Source of the DNA: DUUS01 sp964416365
Lineage (GTDB): Bacteria > Bacillota_I > Bacilli_A > RF39 > UBA660
Length of the DNA stretch: 29,225 nucleotides
Assembly: GCA_964416365.1 (NCBI GenBank)
Contig: CAYQDO010000010.1
Span: 1-29,225, forward strand
Direction: 5' to 3'
Part shown: piece by piece, positions 7,451 to 15,237 of the stretch
Numbering within the stretch: position 1 is the first letter of the stretch
Layout of the letters: each line of letters begins with the position of its first letter
The notes under the pieces: model-generated
The model's input: the letters and a program-made list of their open reading frames with translations, nothing else
What the model was told of the DNA's origin: nothing
Database searches by the model: none
Program-made: the position numbers and the translations under genes

Positions 7451-9955
7451 ATGAATAATTATAGTAGACCTAATTACTTTAATCCTACTTTTTATCCTTA
7501 TAGCAGATTAAAAAAACGTTATGATAATTTTGTACCGTACAATAATCAATATTTAATCAGAGATATATCTGAAGTAATTCTAAAGTTAGAAAGTAATGGT
7601 GTAGAAGTAGAAGAATTACAAAATACTTTAATTGTCCTTGGATATTTAAAAGGAAAGCCAGACGGTTATTTTGGAAAAAATACGGAAAAAGCTGTACTAA
7701 ATTTTCAAAGAGACACTAATCAAGTAATGGATGGAATAGTAGGACCAAAGACATGGACATTTTTAGAACAAGCAAAAACTACCCCTTTACCAGTGAATGA
7801 CCCAACAATTAAATTAGGAGATAACAATTTATTTGTTACAAGTTTACAATTAAAGTTAAACACTCTTGGTTATTTGAAAGAAGAGCCAGACGGAAAGTTT
7901 GGATCCAATACACAAGCTGCAGTAAAAGAATTTCAAAAAGATAATAGTTTATCAGCTGATGGAATAGTGGGTCCAAGCACATGGCGAGCAATCAATAAAA
8001 AATATTCATTAGTAGAAAATCCGATTCCCATAATTATAACCCCAATGTTAGAAGGAACAAGTGGAGAAGAAGTAACAATGTTACAAAATAATTTAAAAGA
8101 TTTAGGTTATTACGATGGACAAATAACTGGGACTTTTGATATACCAACTGGCAACTCAGTTGAAAGATTTCAAAAAGATAATAATTTATTACCAACAGGG
8201 ATAGTTAATCAAAAAACCTGGGAAATGATTGAAGAAAAAGTAACTTCAAACAATCAAAGAGTTGAACTAACTAACAATTTATTTAGACAAAAAATGGTTT
8301 TATCTCGACCAACATTAAGAATTGGCGATACCGGAGTAGATGTTGGAGATTTACAATTTTATTTAAAAGAATTAACTTACTTTGATGGATCTATAGATAA
8401 TAATTTTGGAAGTGAAACTAATCGAGCAGTTAGAGCTTTTCAAAATAATAATAAGTTATTAGTAGATGGAATAGTTGGTAGAAATACTTGGAGTGCTTTA
8501 ATAAATCTTTACTCGCCACTAGCAATTTGTGAAATAGGTGATAATGATCGATACATAGGCGTAGTTATTGATGCAGGACATGGTGGTGAAGATCCAGGAG
8601 CAGTAGGTCCACAAATAATAGAAAAAGATTATAATTTAAAAATATCAGAATACATGGCTAACCGTTTTTCTGAATTAGGAATACCACATGCCCTAACCAG
8701 AAATAGTGATGAAAATTTAACAAATGCAGAAAGAATAACCCGTATAAAAACACCGTTTGGCGATATTTCAAATGCAATAGTTATATCAAATCATATTAAT
8801 TCAGGTGGTGGAGAAGGAGCAGAAGTTATATATGCTCTGCGAAACGATTCAACACTTGCCCGCAATATTTTAACAGAATTAGGTAATGCCGGGCAAAAAA
8901 TGCGAAATTATTATCAAAGAACGTTACCAAATGATCCTACTAAAGACTATTATTATATTATGAGAGATACAGATAAACTTCAAACTTTAATTATTGAATA
9001 TGGTTTTCTTGATAATCCTAATGATGTTGCAAGATTAGAAAAAAACTGGGATAGATATGCCGAAGCTGTTGTTAAAGCTGTAGCTGATTATATGGGGTAT
9101 CCATATAGCTTATCAGAAAAGAGTAAAGTTACTTATACAGTTAGGGCTGGTGATACATTATATACAATAGCAAATCGATTTGGAACAACAGTTGATGCGA
9201 TAAAAAGATTAAATAATTTAACAAGTAATGCTTTATCAATAGGTCAACAATTGATAATTTCTGGTGTAAAAGAAAATGGAACAACTTCAGAAGGTAATAT
9301 TTTTTATACTGTAACTTCAGGTGATACATTATATTCAATAGCAAAAAAATATAATACCACAGTAGATGAGATAAAAAGAAAAAACAATTTAGTAAGTAAT
9401 AATCTTTCGCTAGGTCAACAGTTATTAATTTCAGGTGCAGAAATATCACCGGTTTTACCAGAAGAAAAAAATATTCATATCGTTCAATCAGGTGATTCAT
9501 TATACTCAATTGCCAGAAAATACAATGTAACAGTAGATTATTTAAAAAACTTAAATAATTTAACAAGTAATACTTTATCAATAGGCCAGCAATTATTAAT
9601 TTCAAATAATAATTTACTTTCAGAAGAACCAACTATTTATATAGTTCAACCAGGTGATACCTTATGGTCAATTGCTAATAATTATGGAGTTGAAGTAGAT
9701 ACTATAAAGAGATTAAATAATCTCACAAGTAATAATCTTAGAGTTGGTCAACAATTAATATTATCTGAAAAATTTATTGAACCAAATTTTCCAAGTGAAA
9801 TAGCAACATATATCGTTAGAATTGGTGACACCTTATGGTCAATTGCCCAAAAAAATAATATAACCGTAGATGAAATAAAAAGAGCAAACAATTTAATTGA
9901 TAATACTTTATCAATTGGTCAAAAGTTAATAATTCCAAGTAGTAATAGTCGATAA
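7451..9955 (+). CDS. N-acetylmuramoyl-L-alanine amidase with four PG-binding and five LysM domains
   Basis: The 834-residue protein starts with a Tyr/Asn-rich leader without a signal peptide. Four PG_binding_1 repeats follow (about 53-106, 126-181, 205-261, 296-351), each with the DG-FG-T--AV--FQ pattern; the third is most divergent. An Amidase_3 domain (about 369-555) has DAGHGG (His377), Glu391, SNHIN (His448) and the catalytic-type IIEYGF (Glu516). Five LysM repeats fill about 565-831. Amidase_3 enzymes cut the amide between muramic acid and L-Ala. Lack of export signal and closeness to cwlJ/sleC suggest a spore-wall role. The start follows AAGGAGGAG. The stop TAA is at 9953-9955, just before an assembly gap, and LysM sequence continues in frame on the other side. 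The true 3' end is therefore uncertain. Confidence 0.88.
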   Translation: MNNYSRPNYFNPTFYPYSRLKKRYDNFVPYNNQYLIRDISEVILKLESNGVEVEELQNTLIVLGYLKGKPDGYFGKNTEKAVLNFQRDTNQVMDGIVGPKTWTFLEQAKTTPLPVNDPTIKLGDNNLFVTSLQLKLNTLGYLKEEPDGKFGSNTQAAVKEFQKDNSLSADGIVGPSTWRAINKKYSLVENPIPIIITPMLEGTSGEEVTMLQNNLKDLGYYDGQITGTFDIPTGNSVERFQKDNNLLPTGIVNQKTWEMIEEKVTSNNQRVELTNNLFRQKMVLSRPTLRIGDTGVDVGDLQFYLKELTYFDGSIDNNFGSETNRAVRAFQNNNKLLVDGIVGRNTWSALINLYSPLAICEIGDNDRYIGVVIDAGHGGEDPGAVGPQIIEKDYNLKISEYMANRFSELGIPHALTRNSDENLTNAERITRIKTPFGDISNAIVISNHINSGGGEGAEVIYALRNDSTLARNILTELGNAGQKMRNYYQRTLPNDPTKDYYYIMRDTDKLQTLIIEYGFLDNPNDVARLEKNWDRYAEAVVKAVADYMGYPYSLSEKSKVTYTVRAGDTLYTIANRFGTTVDAIKRLNNLTSNALSIGQQLIISGVKENGTTSEGNIFYTVTSGDTLYSIAKKYNTTVDEIKRKNNLVSNNLSLGQQLLISGAEISPVLPEEKNIHIVQSGDSLYSIARKYNVTVDYLKNLNNLTSNTLSIGQQLLISNNNLLSEEPTIYIVQPGDTLWSIANNYGVEVDTIKRLNNLTSNNLRVGQQLILSEKFIEPNFPSEIATYIVRIGDTLWSIAQKNNITVDEIKRANNLIDNTLSIGQKLIIPSSNSR

Positions 9956-9960
9956 TCGAT
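9906..9960 (+). repeat. 55-bp direct repeat, left copy, abutting the gap
   Basis: These 55 bases are identical to 10061-10115 on the other side of the N-run. Both copies touch the gap exactly, as expected for two contig ends sharing one assembly k-mer. A genuine tandem LysM duplication is less likely but not excluded. Confidence 0.95.
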
Positions 9961-10060
9961 NNNNNNNNNNNNNNNNNNNNNNNNNNNNNNNNNNNNNNNN
10001 NNNNNNNNNNNNNNNNNNNNNNNNNNNNNNNNNNNNNNNNNNNNNNNNNNNNNNNNNNNN
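9961..10060. other. Assembly gap (100 N)
   Basis: Exactly 100 undetermined bases, the customary filler for a gap of unknown size. Because the flanks overlap by 55 identical bases, the real distance may be zero, with a negative overlap. Alternatively, extra LysM repeats may be missing. Confidence 0.95.
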
Positions 10061-10115
10061 CTTTATCAATTGGTCAAAAGTTAATAATTCCAAGTAGTAA
10101 TAGTCGATAATCGAT
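10061..10115 (+). repeat. 55-bp direct repeat, right copy, abutting the gap
   Basis: Identical to 9906-9960, including the amidase stop codon (here at 10108-10110). It starts at the first base after the N-run. Confidence 0.95.
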
Positions 10116-10266
10116 AGTACCAACAGCATACATTGTTAAATCAGGAGATACACTTTGGTCAATAGCAAACCGATTTAAAACAAGAGTAAATTAAATTAAA
10201 CAAGTTAATAATTTAACAAGCAATACCTTATCAATTGGCCAACAAATTAAAATACCAACTAATTAA
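10061..10266 (+). pseudogene. Decayed sixth LysM repeat of the amidase
   Basis: If the two 55-bp copies are merged, the amidase frame continues past its TAA as SIVPTAYIVKSGDTLWSIAN and on to IKQVNNLTSNTLSIGQQIKI, ending PTN and TAA at 10264-10266. This is a complete LysM repeat in the same frame. It is interrupted only by the TAA at 10108-10110 and a second TAA at 10192-10194, where the other repeats read VDEIK. Two nonsense codons in an otherwise well-preserved repeat indicate recent loss, unless they are sequencing or assembly errors at a contig end. Confidence 0.75.
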
Positions 10267-10275
10267 AAAAGTTAT

Positions 10276-10299
10276 CGAGTTATTTAACTCGTTTTTTTT
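10276..10299 (+). terminator. Rho-independent terminator after the amidase region
   Basis: CGAGTTA (10276-10282) and TAACTCG (10285-10291) pair to form a short stem, followed directly by eight Ts on the plus strand. It lies 9 bp beyond the TAA ending the sixth LysM remnant, which supports that remnant having been part of the gene. Confidence 0.85.
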
Positions 10300-10403
10300 G
10301 AGAATTAAAAGCAATAAAAAAAATAGAAAACAGGTATTTTATTAGATTATATTAATGTTAAATAATATCTATTATTTTGATCATAATAATAACAGGAGTT
10401 TTT

Positions 10404-10751
10404 ATGAAGAAGTATATATATTTTGTTATTATTTTTATTTTTTTATTATTAATTATGCTACAAATAGATTTTAAAAGTTATGCTTATCAAGATTGTTCTA
10501 ATTATATTGAAAGACCTAATGATTTGAATTCCTTAAATTTAATAAAATACATTGCAGAAAACTATGAGAGTGCTGATGTTAATTATTTTTGTACTTATCA
10601 TACCTGTTATCAGTTAAAGAATTTAAATATTAAAAATGGTTTAATTAGATATATTGACTTATTAAAAGATAGGGGATTAGATGAACAAGCATTAGAAGCT
10701 GAAATAAAAGGTTTTCCCATTACTGAAATAGGACTTAATCTATGCAGATAA
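10404..10751 (+). CDS. Small secreted or membrane-anchored protein, unknown function
   Basis: A 115-residue protein not recognised as any family. It starts MKKYIYF and has one strongly hydrophobic N-terminal helix (about residues 5-22) that may be a signal peptide or anchor; no lipobox is seen. The remaining 90 residues should lie outside the membrane and contain four Cys (DCSN, FCTYHTCY and the C-terminal LCR), so disulfides are possible. The ATG at 10404 follows CAGGAG; an in-frame ATG at 10377 lacks a site. The last 17 bp overlap the end of the convergent helicase gene. No clear promoter was found in the A+T-rich 100 bp upstream. Confidence 0.65.
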   Translation: MKKYIYFVIIFIFLLLIMLQIDFKSYAYQDCSNYIERPNDLNSLNLIKYIAENYESADVNYFCTYHTCYQLKNLNIKNGLIRYIDLLKDRGLDEQALEAEIKGFPITEIGLNLCR

Positions 10752-12102
10752 TATCAAGATCTTTTTTATAATAATGAATTAATTCTTTAATAAAAACCGA
10801 GTAACTATTTTTTGGTACTAATAAGTAAACATATTTTCTTGCTCTAGTTAAAGCTACATAAAATAATCTTCTTTCTTCTTCATGTATTACGTAATCAGTT
10901 TTCAAAACAGTAGATAAGATTTTTTCATTTTTAATTTTGGCTGGAAACCCAAACGTAGTATTTTCTAAATTAATTACTACAACATTATCTTCTTCTAATC
11001 CTTTAGCTTTATGGATGGTAAGAAAACGAATATTATCGTTTTCCTTTACATTAAATTTTTCTTTATCATGGTTATATCTACCTAGAATTAAAATCTTTCC
11101 TTTAATCATTTTTGAAACTTTGTGAATAACACTAAGTTTATCAACATAAAATATTATTTTAATAGGCTTATTTAAATTATGTTGACATATAGCATCTTTT
11201 TTAATTTGCTTTTTATTTTTAGTTACAAAACTATTAGCAATTTTAATTAGATTGGTACTATTACGATAATTATGATTTAAAAACAATATTTTAGTATCAA
11301 GAAATTCATTGGAAAAGTTTATAAAAAGATCTAAATTACAGCCACTAAAACGATAGATAGATTGATAATCATCACCTACTACAAAGAAATGGCCATTGTT
11401 TTGATTAAGAATTCCTTTTATTAAATCCAATCTCATTTGAGAAGTGTCTTGAAACTCATCAATAATTATATATTTATAGGAGGTTTTCCTTTGATTATTA
11501 TTAATTAAATTGGTTGCTTGAGCTATTAAGTCATTAAAATCCATGGAGTTAGTTGATTCTAATTCTCTTTGATAAATTAAATAAATATCTAAAATGAATT
11601 TATAATAGATTTTATCTATAAAAATGCTTTTTTTATATAAACTAAAAAGCTTATTAATATCATAGTAATTTGACTTATATATATTGATGAAAGTTTCAAT
11701 CAAGATATTTAATAAATCTAAATTCTGGTTTTTAATAATAGTTTTAAATAATTTATAAGTTTTGGGATGGTATAATGCATAGGAATTAAAATATTCATTA
11801 ATAATATAAGCTAAGTAATTATTTTGAATTATCCTTTTATTCTGATTATTTATTATATCTACAGCAAGTTTATGAAATGTTTTAGTATTCACAGGATATT
11901 TCATCCTCTTTTTTAAATCGTTAACAGTTTCATTGGTAAAAGAAATTATTAGGATTTCTTCTGGCTTATAAAGCTTATGCTTGATTAGATATTCGACTTT
12001 GCCAATAATAGTAGTTGTTTTACCGGAACCAGCTCCGGCGATAACTATAGTATTACTCAAACTTTTAATAGCTTTAATTTGTGATTCATTAAAATTTAAC
12101 AT
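10735..12102 (-). CDS. Short UvrD/Rep-type (SF1A) DNA helicase
   Basis: The 455-residue protein has the superfamily-1 helicase motifs in order. They are Q-motif NESQIKAI, Walker A GAGSGKT (23-29), FTNETV (Ia), Walker B DEFQDTS (215-221), motif III GDDYQSIYRFSG (243-254), NYRNS (IV), TIHKAKGLEEDNVVVI (V) and YVALTRARKYVYL (VI). All catalytic residues look intact. It is much shorter than UvrD or PcrA (about 720), mainly through shortened 1B/2B insertions. It should unwind DNA with ATP, 3' to 5' in the family; the pathway is not evident. It sits after addA but is separated by a terminator. No Shine-Dalgarno precedes the ATG, and the predicted start of transcription coincides with it. Confidence 0.87.
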   Translation of the reverse strand: MLNFNESQIKAIKSLSNTIVIAGAGSGKTTTIIGKVEYLIKHKLYKPEEILIISFTNETVNDLKKRMKYPVNTKTFHKLAVDIINNQNKRIIQNNYLAYIINEYFNSYALYHPKTYKLFKTIIKNQNLDLLNILIETFINIYKSNYYDINKLFSLYKKSIFIDKIYYKFILDIYLIYQRELESTNSMDFNDLIAQATNLINNNQRKTSYKYIIIDEFQDTSQMRLDLIKGILNQNNGHFFVVGDDYQSIYRFSGCNLDLFINFSNEFLDTKILFLNHNYRNSTNLIKIANSFVTKNKKQIKKDAICQHNLNKPIKIIFYVDKLSVIHKVSKMIKGKILILGRYNHDKEKFNVKENDNIRFLTIHKAKGLEEDNVVVINLENTTFGFPAKIKNEKILSTVLKTDYVIHEEERRLFYVALTRARKYVYLLVPKNSYSVFIKELIHYYKKDLDIICID

Positions 12103-12108
12103 GTGTTT

Positions 12109-12137
12109 AAGATATATTAAAAATTACTTATAGTCAA
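12109..12137 (-). promoter_or_regulatory. SigA-type promoter for the short helicase gene
   Basis: On the minus strand TTGACT (12132-12137) is separated by 17 bp from TATCTT (12109-12114). Transcription would start around the ATG at 12102, implying a leaderless or near-leaderless message, in agreement with the missing ribosome binding site. Confidence 0.5.
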
Positions 12138-12146
12138 ATTACAGAA

Positions 12147-12177
12147 AATAAAAAATAGACTATAATAAGTCTATTTT
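12147..12177 (-). terminator. Terminator at the end of addBA
   Basis: Bases 12152-12161 and 12168-12177 form a perfect 10-bp stem with a 6-base loop. On the minus strand it is followed by a run of Ts. It overlaps the addA stop codon. Confidence 0.8.
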
Positions 12178-15100
12178 AATTAGTTTTTGATCTAACAAAG
12201 AATATAGATATGTATTTGTTTCTTTTTTTGTCTTGTTTTCAATGAATTTTTTATATCCATGCAATTGTTCTTTGTAGGCTTCATCAAGTATGTTTTTTAA
12301 TTTATAATCTATAACATCTATGTGATCATCATAAACTAGGAGTAAATCAATGATTCCGGATTCATATTTATTATCTTCAGTATTTGAAAATTGATACTCT
12401 TTAATAATTTTGGCACTTTTAATATTTTGCATAATAGATTGATTTAAAAAATTATTTACTAATTTAATTTCTTCAGAATTTAAATTACTAAAGTCCGGAT
12501 TTAAGAAATCAATATTTTCTAAAATATAGTGTATTTTAGTTCCGTATTCCATATTAGTGATTTCTTCGCTAGTTACTAACTTTTTTATCTCTTTTGATAG
12601 TTTCTTTTTAGTTAACATGTTGTTTTCAATTTCTATCTCATTAACTATAATTTTTTCACTTGTATTTGATTCGAGTTGAACTGTTTTATTGAACAAATAA
12701 TTCTGCGGGATATCTATTTCAACATTGGTAACATAATTTTCGATTTTTTTATAAATCGAAATCAAAATCTCTAAAAATGAGCGATAAGATATTTTAGTTA
12801 AGTAGTCAATTTTGTCTAAGAATAAGATATCATCTGTTTTTAATGGCGCTACTAATATCATTTTTTCTTTACATCTAGTTAAGGCTACATATAATAATCT
12901 TATACGTTCTGATATTTCTTCTTCAATATATTTTTCTTTATATAAAGTGTGAATAAAAGTAGTTTTTAATCCGGTTTTATTAATAGGCATAATAAAGCCA
13001 TTATCTTTGGTAAAGATTATTTTTTCAAAAGAATCTTTTAAGTTAAATTTCTTATATAGACCAGAATAATAACAGATATGATACTCCAAACCTTTTGACT
13101 TATGAATATTGGTTATAATTACCGAATCACTGTTTTTTAAAATAGTAGGAACTCTAATTTCACTGTCAGTTTCCATTAAAATATTAAAAAACTCTTCTAG
13201 ACCATATATATCAATACCCACTTTATTTAAACCTTTAGCTTTTTCTAAAAGATTGTTTAAAATAATTAAGCGATCTTGTATATTACCAACTTTAATCATT
13301 TTCTTATAAAAATCAAACTTAAAGATTATTTTTTCTAGTAGTTCTTGATTACTAATAGAGTCCAATTCTGTGGAGAGATCTTTACTTATTAGATATATTG
13401 GTGTTTTATTAACTTCGTTATTCTTTATTGTCAAATATATTTCTTCGTCTGGCATTTCAAATAAATAACTTCTAGCGATACTAGTAAAACAAAACTTGAA
13501 GTCTTGATTAAACTCTTGATTTTTAATTTTTAAGATAAAAGTCAAAATATTTTTGATTAAATATGTTTCATCTTCTAAAAGAATGTCTTCATCCTGATAA
13601 ATATTTAAAGGAATTTGCATATAATCAAAAACTTTTTTATAAGTGTCAAACGTACTACCGCGGTCCATTAAAATACAGAAATCAGAGTAATTACAATCAT
13701 GTAGTTTTCCATCTCTTAAAACTTGATATTTATTTTTTATCTTATCTTTAATATCTTTTGCAACAATAAAGGCCTCGCTTTCATCATTAGTATGTTTAGG
13801 GTTTATTTCATAATTATATACTGATAAAGAGTAATCACTATTACTTTCAACATTATAGCTTTCATTACCAAAAATCATTTGATGTTCTAAAGCATAATTA
13901 GCACTACCAATCTGATCATCCATAACTTCTTTAAAAATATTGTTGATAGTTCCTATGACTTCTTCTCTAGAACGAAAATTACGATTAAGGTCTATTTTAT
14001 AACCATTTTGTCCTACTTTGTAATTATTATATTTTTCTTTAAAGATACTTGGATTAGCATTTCGGAAGCGATAAATAGATTGTTTTATATCACCAACCAT
14101 ATAGACATTATTATTCTCAATTAAAGATATAAAAACATCCTGAATATCATTTGTATCTTGATATTCATCAATCATTATTTCTTTGAATCGATATTTTAAA
14201 TCATTTCTGATTTCCTCATTACTTTTTAAAAAAGTTATAGCAAATCGACTAATATCATTAAATTCAAAACAATTATGTTTTCTCTTATATTCATTTATTT
14301 GAGCATTTAATTTTAGTAGTACTTCAGTTAGAATTCCAACATGTGATTTAGTTTCATATACATCACTTAATAAAATGTCTTTATTATCATTGGTGAAGCT
14401 AATAATATCATCAGTAATTTGTTTTAGTTTCGCTTTATATTTTTTAGCTAAATCACTTGATCCTCTTGGCAAATTAGGTAGTTCTAATCCTTTGATTTCT
14501 TTTAAGTCATCATATAATTTGGCGTTAAGTAAAGATGATAATGAATTGTTTAATAGCTCATAATAATCGCTTTCTACCTCATAACTTAAGTTTTCTAAAC
14601 ATAGTTTTAAAGAATCAATTCTTTTTGCTACTAAATCAAAGTATTTATCAAAAATTTTGTTTAAATTTTCTTCAGTATAAAAGCAATCTAAATAATTTTT
14701 TAAATATTCTTCTTTATCAATAATTAGATCCAAATTGTGATCTAAATTTAATATTAATTTTTGTAATTCTTCATCTTTCTTTGAACAAAATGTAGTTACG
14801 AAATCGATAAAATTCTTATCTTGTTTTTCATATTGGTTTTTAAATATATTTTGAATTATTTCTTTTTTCTTTAGGGTAATTATCGAATTATCTATAATAT
14901 TAATATCTTTATCTAAGTTAAGAAGATAATGATATTTTTTTACCAAAGATAAAACGAAAGAGTCGAAGGTACTTATAAAGGAATTAGCCACATCATTTGC
15001 TTCATTTTTAAGTTCCGGATTTTTATTAATAGCTTTTTTTATTTTATTTTTCATATCGTGAGCTGAATTATTTGTAAATGTTAAAATAAGTAATTCATTA

Positions 15101-15237
15101 AGTTTTATTCCGGATTTTAATTTAGTAATAACTCTTTCAGTTAATACGGTTGTCTTCCCTGAACCGGCTCCTGCAGAGACAATTATATTGGAACCAGTTT
15201 GATTTATAGCTTCGAGTTGTTCTTTAGTCCAGTTCAT
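12160..15237 (-). CDS. addA: ATP-dependent helicase/nuclease subunit A (AddA)
   Basis: The 1025-residue protein combines a UvrD-type helicase with a C-terminal RecB-like nuclease. Walker A is SAGAGSGKT (21-29), followed by FTNNSAHDMKNKI, IMIDEYQDTNDIQ, GDIKQSIYRFRNANP, and RIRLLYVALTRCKEKMILV. Near the C terminus GIIDLLLVYDDHIDVIDYK carries the nuclease Asp and DYK residues. AddA with AddB processes double-strand DNA ends for RecA loading, each subunit cutting one strand. It is about 200 residues shorter than the B. subtilis protein, but all core motifs are present. The start ATG overlaps the addB stop (ATGA, 4 bp), and its Shine-Dalgarno (AAGGAGG) lies inside the addB end, so the two are translationally coupled. 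Confidence 0.95.
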   Translation of the reverse strand: MNWTKEQLEAINQTGSNIIVSAGAGSGKTTVLTERVITKLKSGIKLNELLILTFTNNSAHDMKNKIKKAINKNPELKNEANDVANSFISTFDSFVLSLVKKYHYLLNLDKDINIIDNSIITLKKKEIIQNIFKNQYEKQDKNFIDFVTTFCSKKDEELQKLILNLDHNLDLIIDKEEYLKNYLDCFYTEENLNKIFDKYFDLVAKRIDSLKLCLENLSYEVESDYYELLNNSLSSLLNAKLYDDLKEIKGLELPNLPRGSSDLAKKYKAKLKQITDDIISFTNDNKDILLSDVYETKSHVGILTEVLLKLNAQINEYKRKHNCFEFNDISRFAITFLKSNEEIRNDLKYRFKEIMIDEYQDTNDIQDVFISLIENNNVYMVGDIKQSIYRFRNANPSIFKEKYNNYKVGQNGYKIDLNRNFRSREEVIGTINNIFKEVMDDQIGSANYALEHQMIFGNESYNVESNSDYSLSVYNYEINPKHTNDESEAFIVAKDIKDKIKNKYQVLRDGKLHDCNYSDFCILMDRGSTFDTYKKVFDYMQIPLNIYQDEDILLEDETYLIKNILTFILKIKNQEFNQDFKFCFTSIARSYLFEMPDEEIYLTIKNNEVNKTPIYLISKDLSTELDSISNQELLEKIIFKFDFYKKMIKVGNIQDRLIILNNLLEKAKGLNKVGIDIYGLEEFFNILMETDSEIRVPTILKNSDSVIITNIHKSKGLEYHICYYSGLYKKFNLKDSFEKIIFTKDNGFIMPINKTGLKTTFIHTLYKEKYIEEEISERIRLLYVALTRCKEKMILVAPLKTDDILFLDKIDYLTKISYRSFLEILISIYKKIENYVTNVEIDIPQNYLFNKTVQLESNTSEKIIVNEIEIENNMLTKKKLSKEIKKLVTSEEITNMEYGTKIHYILENIDFLNPDFSNLNSEEIKLVNNFLNQSIMQNIKSAKIIKEYQFSNTEDNKYESGIIDLLLVYDDHIDVIDYKLKNILDEAYKEQLHGYKKFIENKTKKETNTYLYSLLDQKLIKIDLL

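Noticed and set aside
9141..9632. Long open frame on the minus strand inside the amidase gene
   Set aside because: It mirrors the LysM repeats antisense, is Leu/Tyr-rich without a ribosome binding site or family likeness, and overlaps a clearly real gene.
9120..9950. Regularly spaced similar sequences suggesting a CRISPR array or DNA satellite
   Set aside because: The spacing of about 160 bp and the translation show degenerate LysM protein repeats inside one reading frame.
2000..10300. Spore-wall island as a mobile element or prophage lysis module
   Set aside because: No integrase, transposase, terminal repeats or phage structural genes are visible; CwlJ, SleC and LysM content fits the sporulation core.
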